From Paenibacillus tengchongensis (lineage in GTDB: Bacteria > Bacillota > Bacilli > Paenibacillales > Paenibacillaceae): a stretch of 64,000 nucleotides of DNA. Positions 57,597 to 64,000 of the stretch are shown here, in pieces. The notes under the pieces were generated by a model, which worked only from the letters and a program-made list of their open reading frames with translations, did not search any database and was not told the DNA's origin. Made by a program: the position numbers and the translations under genes. How positions within the stretch are numbered: the first letter of the stretch is position 1; each line of letters opens with the position of its first letter. The stretch spans positions 124,001-188,000 of the forward strand of contig NZ_WACP01000010.1 in NCBI RefSeq assembly GCF_008973665.1. The letters run 5' to 3'.

Positions 57597-59330
57597 ATGA
57601 GTGAATTCAAGATGCTACGCCGGTTTTTCTCTTATTATAAGCCTTACAAAAGGCTGTTCGCGCTCGATTTCATTTGTGCGGTGGCCGCCGGTCTGCTGGA
57701 GCTGGCTTTTCCGGTCGCCGTCAACAAGTTTATCGACGAGCTGCTGCCGGGTCAGGACTGGCCGCTGATTCTGCTTGCCTGTGTCGCCCTGTTGGCGATT
57801 TACGCATTGAATGCCCTGATGCAATATATCGTTACCTATTGGGGACATATGCTGGGCATCAACATTGAAACCAATATGCGCAAAAAAATGTTCGACCATA
57901 TCCAGAAGCTAAGCTTCCGCTTCTTCGACAACAATAAGACCGGCCATCTGCTCGGCCGGATCACAAACGATCTCAATGACATCGGCGAGGTCGCGCACCA
58001 TGGTCCCGAGGATGTGTTCATCGCCGTGATGACCCTCGCCGGCGCCTTCGTGCTGATGGCGGATATCAATATGAAGCTTGCCGTTATCACTTTCATCATT
58101 GTACCGCTGATGGCCTGGGTAATTCTCCATTTCGGCCGCAGCATGACCAGCACCTATCACCGTCTGTTCGGGGATGTCGGCAACTTCAACGCGCGGATCG
58201 AGGACAATGTCGGCGGTATCCGCGTTGTTCAGTCGTTCGCCAATGAAGAACATGAGAAGGCGCTGTTCGCCGTGGACAACCAGAAATTCCGGGCAACAAA
58301 GCTGCTGGCCTACAAGCTGATGGCCCGCAGCTCTTCGATCAGCTATATGATGACCCGGCTGATTACGATTGTCGTGATGATTTGCGGCGCCTGGTTCTTC
58401 ATTCAGGGAGAGCTACAGATCGGCGAGTTCGTGGCCTTTATTCTGATGTCCAACATTTTCTTCCGCCCGATTGAGAAGATCAATGCCGTCATCGAGAGCT
58501 ATCCGAAGGGCATTGCCGGCTTTAAACGTTATCTGGAGGTCATCGATACAGAGCCGGATATCGCCGATAAGCCGGACGCGGTCGAGGTCCAGCACCTGCG
58601 CGGAGATATTGTTTTTGACCATGTCAGCTTCGGCTATGACCATAACCGGCAGGTGCTGAATGATATCAGCCTGAAGGTAAAAGCCGGTGAAACCATCGCT
58701 TTCGTCGGTCCCTCGGGAGCCGGGAAAACGACGATTTGCAGCCTGCTGCCGCGCTTCTATGAGGTCACCGGCGGGGCCATCACCGTCGACGGCATGGATA
58801 TCCGTGACCTGCAGCTGCAATCGCTGCGCCGCCAGATCGGGATCGTGCAGCAGGATGTGTTTCTGTTCTCCGGCACCATCCGCGAGAATATCGCTTACGG
58901 CAAGCTCGACGCCGGGCTCCCGGAAATTTGGGAAGCGGCAAGACGCGCCCATCTGGAGGATCTCATCCAGAGCCTGCCGGAAGGCATGGAGACGGTCATC
59001 GGCGAGCGCGGCGTGAAGCTGTCCGGCGGACAGAAGCAGCGGCTGGCCATCGCCCGGATGTTCTTGAAGAATCCGCCGATTCTGATTCTGGACGAGGCCA
59101 CCTCGGCGCTCGACACCGAGACGGAAGCGGCGATCCAGCAGTCGCTGGCCGAGCTGGCCGTCGGACGCACGACACTGGTCATCGCGCACCGCCTGACCAC
59201 GATCAAGAATGCCGACCGGATTATTGTCGTCGGCGAGAACGGCATTGCCGAGGAAGGCCGGCACGAAGAGCTGCTGAATGCCGGCGGCGTATACAGCCGC
59301 CTGTATCAGGCGCAATATGCGTTATCCTAA
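57597..59330 (+). CDS. ABC exporter, fused membrane and ATPase domains (MsbA/LmrA type)
   Basis: 577 residues. Six membrane segments lie in about 15-310, including the long cytoplasmic coupling stretch with FFDNNKTGHLLGRITNDLND. The ATPase domain (about 335-577) has Walker A GPSGAGKTT, Q-loop GIVQQDVFLFSGTIREN, signature KLSGGQKQRLAIARM, Walker B ILILDEATSALD and switch IAHRLTT. It is a homodimeric exporter or a half of a heterodimer; no partner gene adjoins. ATG 57597 has a poor ribosome binding site and ATG 57612 is an alternative. The Fur-type box upstream suggests induction by iron limitation. Confidence 0.95.
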   Translation: MSEFKMLRRFFSYYKPYKRLFALDFICAVAAGLLELAFPVAVNKFIDELLPGQDWPLILLACVALLAIYALNALMQYIVTYWGHMLGINIETNMRKKMFDHIQKLSFRFFDNNKTGHLLGRITNDLNDIGEVAHHGPEDVFIAVMTLAGAFVLMADINMKLAVITFIIVPLMAWVILHFGRSMTSTYHRLFGDVGNFNARIEDNVGGIRVVQSFANEEHEKALFAVDNQKFRATKLLAYKLMARSSSISYMMTRLITIVVMICGAWFFIQGELQIGEFVAFILMSNIFFRPIEKINAVIESYPKGIAGFKRYLEVIDTEPDIADKPDAVEVQHLRGDIVFDHVSFGYDHNRQVLNDISLKVKAGETIAFVGPSGAGKTTICSLLPRFYEVTGGAITVDGMDIRDLQLQSLRRQIGIVQQDVFLFSGTIRENIAYGKLDAGLPEIWEAARRAHLEDLIQSLPEGMETVIGERGVKLSGGQKQRLAIARMFLKNPPILILDEATSALDTETEAAIQQSLAELAVGRTTLVIAHRLTTIKNADRIIVVGENGIAEEGRHEELLNAGGVYSRLYQAQYALS

Positions 59331-59359
59331 GCTCCGCTGCCGCATGTGTGAGGGACACG

Positions 59360-59402
59360 AAAGAGGCACGCTCCGGAACAGCCGGTGCGTGCCTCTTTCC
59401 GT
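59360..59402 (+). terminator. Terminator after the ABC exporter gene
   Basis: A perfect 12-bp stem: AAAGAGGCACGC (59360-59371) with GCGTGCCTCTTT (59387-59398). Confidence 0.85.
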
Positions 59403-59518
59403 TACTTGCTGTTGTTTGGTACTCGTACAATGTTGGTTACCGTTAGCATGTGTTGTACTCCGATGTCTCCCCTATCTGCCGCTGCTGTAAGGTCTGAACC
59501 CGCCAGACCCCGATCCCG

Positions 59519-61828
59519 TTATTGCGGCTCAGTTCCCCAGACCAGAACACCATTCCGGTACAGGGTGACTTTGGCTGAATCGGCGAATGCCGTCTGCAGC
59601 CCGTTGTAGGAATAATCGTTGCTCTCATTGAAATTCGACCAGTCGGCCTTGTGCATCCGCGTCTGAATTTCGCCCGTGCTGGCGCCCGGTGCGAGGGTGC
59701 CGGCAGCGGCTCCGAATTTCAGCTCCACATAGTAGTCCGCCCCCGTGCGCGGTGTATCCAGCTTCACAAAGCTGGCCGACACATTGCCGCCGCCGATCTG
59801 GGCATAGTCACAGAAGAAGGTCTGGGCCTTGTCGCCGTCAATGGTGTACCAATAGCGGACGGTCAGCTCGTTCAGATTGACCGTGGAGGCACTGCCGTTC
59901 TTGATGTTCAGGAACGGCTTCATCGTGTTGTCCCCAGGGTTCGAATCGCCTACCCGGTAGGCGACGGACAGCCCCGTAATCGGGGTAGTTGTGCCGCTTG
60001 GCGTCGCCGATACCTGTGTGGAAGCAGGGCTTTCTCCGGCAGTATTCACCGCCTTAACTACGTAATAATAAGTCGTGCCATTCGTGACAGCCGCATCGGT
60101 GTAGCTGGTTCCCGCCGTGTTCGCAAAATCCGTGTAAGGCCCCCCGCTGGTAAGCGACCGCTGCACTTTATAGCTGGCTGCGCCGCTCGAAGCGCTCCAG
60201 CTCAGATTGACCAGCGCGCTGCCGGCCGCCGCGCTGACATTGGCCGGGGCCGCCGGAACCGCCGGAGTGGCCACGGTTTCCAGCACAGACCAGTAGGCCG
60301 GCTTCGACTGCAGCCGCTCATCGAACAGCAGCGGCCAGTCGTTGCGGGTAACCGGGAAGGTCCGCAGCCAGGTATTGCTGTCATCCTTACCCCACACCGT
60401 GACGCTGGTGACCGTGTCGGTATGGCGCAGGAAGATCTGGAACAGCGACTTGTACAAATTCGCCTGGCGGGTCTTCAGATCAGCCGGGAACGTATCGTAG
60501 GACTGGGAGCTGCTGGAGTAGACGCTGACATCCAGCTCTGTGATATGCGTTTCCAGTCCAAGGGCCTTAAATTTGATGATCGAATTTTCAATTTCGGACA
60601 GGGTCGGATAATACAGGCTGACATGGGTCTGGTGGCCGACGCCGTCAATCGGCACGCCCTTGGCCTGCAGCCGGGTAATCAGATTGTAGAGCGCCTGGCT
60701 TTTGGCAGACTCATGCGTGTTGTAGTCATTAATGAAGAGCTTCGCATCAGGATCGGCCGCATGGGCGTATTCAAAAGCCTTCTCAATGTATTCCTCGCCG
60801 GCGATCTGGTACCACAGGCTGCGGCGCAGACCGTCCGGCTGGGAAGCGTCAATGACTTCATTGACCACGTCCCAGGCATAAATATCGTCTTTATAACGCT
60901 CCATCACGGTGTCGATATGAGCCTTCATCCGCGCATACAGCACCTCTTTGGAGACCAGCGCGCCGTTCGCGTCATAAAATACCCAGTTCGGCGTCTGGTT
61001 GTGCCAGATCAGCGTATGCCCGCGCACTTCCTGCCCATTGGCTGCGGCAAAGGCAACCGCAGCATCCGAGTCATCAAAATCAAACACGCCCTCCTGCGGC
61101 TCCGTGCTGTCCCATTTCAGCACATTGCCCGGCGTCAGGCTGTTGAAATGCTTGGTCAGCAGCTGCTTGTCCGGAGCGGTAATCAGCTCGCTGTTCGTAA
61201 AGGCCGTTCCCACCAGGAACTTTCCGGCAAAAGCGTCCTTCAGCGAAGGAACCCCCTCTTCAATGACAATCGGCCCCTGATCAGGCAGCTGCTCCAGCCG
61301 GAAATCATCCAGATAGAAGGACTGCGTGGCACTGCCCGGTATTTCAAAATACACCGCCAGGTTATCGGCCTGCTCCAGCACCTTGTACTGGGCCTGCAGC
61401 TTCACCCAGCCGCTTGAGCTGGCGGAGGCGTAAGTCAGATTCTCGTAGTAGGTGTTAGCCGGCATCGTTCGCTGCAAAGACATATATACATTGGTATTGG
61501 AAGCGCCGGCTGGCAGCTTCACATAGCCAATAAAAACATAAGTCTGTCCCACCTGCAGCTGTGAGGTGACATCCAGCGTCGGCCCGTGCCAGGTTTTGGT
61601 CCGCCCGCTGATGCCAAGACCGTAGGAACCGCTGCGGGCGGCGCCGGCTTCGGCAGCCAGCACCTCGACGCCGCCGCGTCCGGACCAGTCCTGGACCGTG
61701 CCGTCCTCAAAATCGCTTTGCGTGACCAACGTGTTCTCGGCATGCGCAGGGGTTGTCCAGTATGCAGGTAAGAGCAGGCATAAAACGAATAGCATGTTAA
61801 GCGCTTTCAGAAAGCCTGATTTTTTCAT
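59519..61828 (-). CDS. Secreted modular endo-1,4-beta-xylanase (CBM-GH10-FN3-CBM3)
   Basis: 769 residues. The signal peptide (1-30) ends at HA-EN. Residues 33-180 form a CBM22/CBM4_9-type carbohydrate-binding module (LVTQSDFEDGTVQDWSGRGG, SFYLDDFRLEQ). GH10 catalytic domain about 193-520 has acid/base Glu324 (WDVVNE) and nucleophile Glu431 (ITELDV). A fibronectin type III domain (527-612) and a C-terminal CBM3 (617-769, VAYRVGDSNPGDNTMKPFLNI split) follow. It hydrolyses xylan outside the cell; CBM3 would tether it to cellulose. The ATG is 9 bases after GGGAG. It is a lone gene; no other xylan genes are in the window. Confidence 0.95.
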   Translation of the reverse strand: MKKSGFLKALNMLFVLCLLLPAYWTTPAHAENTLVTQSDFEDGTVQDWSGRGGVEVLAAEAGAARSGSYGLGISGRTKTWHGPTLDVTSQLQVGQTYVFIGYVKLPAGASNTNVYMSLQRTMPANTYYENLTYASASSSGWVKLQAQYKVLEQADNLAVYFEIPGSATQSFYLDDFRLEQLPDQGPIVIEEGVPSLKDAFAGKFLVGTAFTNSELITAPDKQLLTKHFNSLTPGNVLKWDSTEPQEGVFDFDDSDAAVAFAAANGQEVRGHTLIWHNQTPNWVFYDANGALVSKEVLYARMKAHIDTVMERYKDDIYAWDVVNEVIDASQPDGLRRSLWYQIAGEEYIEKAFEYAHAADPDAKLFINDYNTHESAKSQALYNLITRLQAKGVPIDGVGHQTHVSLYYPTLSEIENSIIKFKALGLETHITELDVSVYSSSSQSYDTFPADLKTRQANLYKSLFQIFLRHTDTVTSVTVWGKDDSNTWLRTFPVTRNDWPLLFDERLQSKPAYWSVLETVATPAVPAAPANVSAAAGSALVNLSWSASSGAASYKVQRSLTSGGPYTDFANTAGTSYTDAAVTNGTTYYYVVKAVNTAGESPASTQVSATPSGTTTPITGLSVAYRVGDSNPGDNTMKPFLNIKNGSASTVNLNELTVRYWYTIDGDKAQTFFCDYAQIGGGNVSASFVKLDTPRTGADYYVELKFGAAAGTLAPGASTGEIQTRMHKADWSNFNESNDYSYNGLQTAFADSAKVTLYRNGVLVWGTEPQ

Positions 61829-61948
61829 CCCGTCTTTCTCCCTTCACGGATTGAAGTGAATTTTGTCCAGATGTATTCGTCCAGGTGCAGATACTGCCTT
61901 GCAGCCTTGTCTTACTTCCGGCATACCCTCCTCCCCTGCAGCTATAAT

Positions 61949-62003
61949 GAAAAGCCCGGCTGACGGTGAATACTCAGGTGAGGTTCATCCAGGCAGCCGG
62001 GCT
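61949..62003 (-). terminator. Terminator of the M20 peptidase gene
   Basis: AGCCCGGCTG (61953-61962) pairs perfectly with CAGCCGGGCT (61994-62003). TTTT follows on the minus strand. Confidence 0.85.
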
Positions 62004-62083
62004 CTTTATTTGTATTTTAACATAAATAATTCCAATTATGGAATAGAAAATATGCATTTTTGCGTTTTTTTGCCACATAGCGA

Positions 62084-63253
62084 CTATTCCTGCACAGCTG
62101 TACTTCCTAAGTAATGCAGTGCCAGCTCCCGGTAAAAATCAATCGACCGCAAATAAGCACCGATATCGACCCACTCATTCGGTTGATGGGCCTGCCCTGG
62201 TTCTCCGGGCCCGTAAATCAGCACCGGCAGACGGCCTTCGTCATGCAGGATGGAGCCATCCGTGTAGTACGAAACGCCCTGGACGGATTCTCCCGCATTC
62301 CCATTCAGCTCAAGCGCCGTGCGGATCAGCTCATGGCCGGGATCCGTGTACACCACACTCCGGTCCAGCAGCTGCTCCACCTGGTAACGGTAATCGGGGT
62401 GCCGCGTGCGGATAGCCTCCAGACGCGCGGTAATTTCCGCCTGCAATGACGCATGACGCAGCGGCGGAACGGTCCTTATATCGACATCGATGACGCAGCG
62501 GTCAGGGATGACGTTGGTCTGCACGCCCCCTTCCATCCGGTTCACCGACAGGCTGCTTGTCCCCAGCACCGGATCGGCGGCCCGCCATTCCAGCGCATGA
62601 CTGTGCAGCAGCGATATAATCTCCGCCATGCCTTCAACGGCGTTGACCCCAAGCTGCGGCATCGAGCCGTGGGCGCTGCGGCCGGCAAGTGTAATCCGCA
62701 GCCAGAGCGCGCCCTTGTGCCCGATGGCCACCTTGCTTGCGGTCGGCTCGCCGATCACGATGGCGGAGAGGTCCCGCAGGGCGGCGTGACCCGCATAATG
62801 CCGGGCGCCGCAGCTGTCCACTTCTTCGCCTGCGGTCGCCAGCACGGTCAGCCCGCCGCCGAGGCTGACGCCTTCCTGGTGGAGCGACACGGCGGCGAGC
62901 AGCATGGCCGCCAGGCCGCTTTTCATATCGGAGGCTCCCCTTCCATACATCCGGCCGTGTTCAATGACCGCACCATGCGGCGGATAGCTGCCGGCCTCCG
63001 GTGTCCAGGCGCTGACCGTATCCAGATGGCCGCAGAACATCAGCTTCCGGCCGCCGCCGCAGCCCAGCGTCAGCTCCAGATTGCAGCGTCCCGCTGCAAA
63101 CTCCTCTATCCTGCTCTGCAGCCCATACTCCTGCAGGAAATCCCGCACCACGGCAGCCAGTGTAAGCTCATTCCCCGGCGGATTGCAGGTGTCGGCCTGA
63201 ATCAGCTTTTGCAGGAACGGTACAGCAATCTCCCGCTCTCTGACATCCTTCAT
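62084..63253 (-). CDS. M20/ArgE/DapE family deacylase or peptidase
   Basis: 389 residues. Di-zinc motifs are FCGHLDTV, GRGASDMKSGLAA, the catalytic pair in TAGEEVDSCG and IGEPT, and a late His in AHQPNEW. The dimerisation lid (about 180-290) begins GHKGALWLRITLAGRSAHGS. The family deacylates N-acyl amino acids (acetylornithine, succinyl-diaminopimelate) or cuts small peptides; no arg or dap genes adjoin, so the substrate is open. ATG 63253 follows AGGGAA, and a terminator lies about 80 bp downstream. Confidence 0.92.
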   Translation of the reverse strand: MKDVREREIAVPFLQKLIQADTCNPPGNELTLAAVVRDFLQEYGLQSRIEEFAAGRCNLELTLGCGGGRKLMFCGHLDTVSAWTPEAGSYPPHGAVIEHGRMYGRGASDMKSGLAAMLLAAVSLHQEGVSLGGGLTVLATAGEEVDSCGARHYAGHAALRDLSAIVIGEPTASKVAIGHKGALWLRITLAGRSAHGSMPQLGVNAVEGMAEIISLLHSHALEWRAADPVLGTSSLSVNRMEGGVQTNVIPDRCVIDVDIRTVPPLRHASLQAEITARLEAIRTRHPDYRYQVEQLLDRSVVYTDPGHELIRTALELNGNAGESVQGVSYYTDGSILHDEGRLPVLIYGPGEPGQAHQPNEWVDIGAYLRSIDFYRELALHYLGSTAVQE

Positions 63254-63382
63254 CGCGATTTCCCTCCCTTAACTCACTTATGTAACAACTTACGCTAAGC
63301 GGGGAGGGGAATGCAGCCGCAAAAATCACTTCACACGCCAATCACACGCCAATTCGCTCTAGCTATGAAGCTATAATCTGTT

Positions 63383-64000
63383 TCATTCCGTTCCCTGATT
63401 CCACTCGCGGTAAAACTGCTCCAGATACAACAGCATAAACCGGTGCCGCTCCTCCGCCAGCTTGCGGCCGTAATCCGTGTTCATCAGGTCCTTTAATTTC
63501 AGCAGCTTCTCATAAAAATGGTTGATCGCCGTCCCTTTGGAATAATCGCGGTATTCCTGCTTCAGCGTTTCTTCCCGCGGCGCCGTCTCCGGATCGTATA
63601 CCGGCCGGCCTTTGGCTCCGGAGAAGACCATGGTCCGGGCAATGCCGATCGCTCCCAGCGCATCCAGACGGTCGGCATCCTGCACGCAGCGCCCTTCCGG
63701 CGTCGCCATCGGCTGTCCGCCTCCTCCGCTGAAGGACATGGTCTCAATGATGCTCATAATATGCTCCAGACGCTCCCCGTCATCCATCCGCCCGGCAAGC
63801 CAGCTGCGGACCTTATCCAGCCCTGCTTCCTTGGAAGGATTCAACTTCTCGTCGGCCACATCATGCAGCAGTGCAGCAAGGATACAAATGCCCCGGTCCG
63901 CTCCTTCCCTTTCCGCGATTAATGCCGCGGTATTGCGCACGCGCCGGGTGTGCCACCAGTCATGCCCTGTGTGGTCCCCGCCCAGCTCCGCTTTGGCGAA
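63383..64000 (-). CDS. HD-domain phosphohydrolase (YpgQ-like), start beyond window
   Basis: The frame is open to the right edge, so the N-terminus is missing; about 205 residues are visible. HD-domain metal ligands are DWWHTRRV, then ALLHDVADEKL and later VQDADRLDALGAIGIAR. The C-terminal part has NHFYEKLLKLKDLMNT and ERHRFMLLYLEQF, as in the YpgQ/YedJ family of nucleotide pyrophosphohydrolases. It is expected to be cytosolic and Mn2+-dependent. ATG 63940 inside the frame is not the start, because the HD motif begins before it. Confidence 0.9.
   Translation of the reverse strand, partial: FAKAELGGDHTGHDWWHTRRVRNTAALIAEREGADRGICILAALLHDVADEKLNPSKEAGLDKVRSWLAGRMDDGERLEHIMSIIETMSFSGGGGQPMATPEGRCVQDADRLDALGAIGIARTMVFSGAKGRPVYDPETAPREETLKQEYRDYSKGTAINHFYEKLLKLKDLMNTDYGRKLAEERHRFMLLYLEQFYREWNQGTE

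Noticed and set aside
59651..61417. 588-codon plus-strand reading frame opposite the xylanase gene
   Set aside because: It is a shadow frame produced by codon bias on the other strand; it has no domain, no ribosome binding site and an Arg/His/Gly/Gln-rich composition.

Overview
The window looks like chromosome of a spore-forming Bacillota, most probably a Paenibacillus. The reasons are strong AGGAGG-type ribosome binding sites, frequent TTG and GTG starts, moderately high GC judged by eye, and a Bacillus-type gene set: hemEHY, ytpB, yuzB, racE, ytxH, a yjcZ-type sporulation peptide, a Zur regulon with zinc-free ribosomal proteins, and a LysM-M14 sporulation-type endopeptidase. No plasmid, phage or CRISPR signature was seen. 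Species cannot be fixed from the sequence alone.

Layout. 1-5000: start of a DEAD-box helicase with a long leader, a YitT membrane protein, a DUF4015 glycosidase and a MATE exporter. 5022-7823: a sulfur (persulfide) module made of a four-domain CoA-disulfide reductase/rhodanese/TusA/DsrE fusion, a CstR-type repressor and a palindromic operator. 7966-16890: pfkA, ytpB, an MFS transporter, a cold-shock protein, small proteins, oligoendopeptidase F, an M42 peptidase and a phosphodiester glycosidase. 16946-24363: stalk-domain protein, ABC-F protein with TetR regulator, DUF92, FAH hydrolase, GDPD and CapA. 24537-28064: the hemE-hemH-hemY heme operon, divergent from an MFS exporter across three 11-bp-phased repeats. 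29554-39438: housekeeping and small conserved genes (ypsC, yuzB, an odd HesB-like protein, racE, ytxH, a Cys-rich SufR-like regulator).

40603-45985 is a zinc-limitation locus. A Zur-type box overlaps the start region of rpmG(C-)-zagA-rpsN(C-). Next to it lies a second COG0523 GTPase followed by a DUF318-type permease and a TIGR03943 protein. A second Zur-type box controls a membrane-anchored NusG-domain-II protein. Together these would spare zinc by replacing zinc ribosomal proteins and would handle metal delivery or transport.

46080-52892 holds a soluble hybrid histidine kinase and an ECF sigma factor operon that ends in an ABC-2 transporter. 53217-55748 is the only clearly accessory stretch. 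It has tRNA-Leu(CAG), an internally deleted IS3-family element, an AT-rich gene for a zinc-dependent phospholipase C-like protein, and a decayed group II intron reverse transcriptase. 55749-64000 returns to core-like genes: a CynX-type MFS, a sporulation peptide, a probably Fur-controlled ABC exporter, a secreted modular GH10 xylanase, an M20 peptidase and an HD phosphohydrolase cut by the right edge.

Three further gene remnants (nucleoside deaminase, DUF6157, VOC protein) lie in the gaps between genes. I did not find a clearly new multi-gene system. The best leads are the Zur-box-controlled NusG-II protein, the persulfide fusion with its operators, the dual-start PepF and the phased repeats upstream of hemE.
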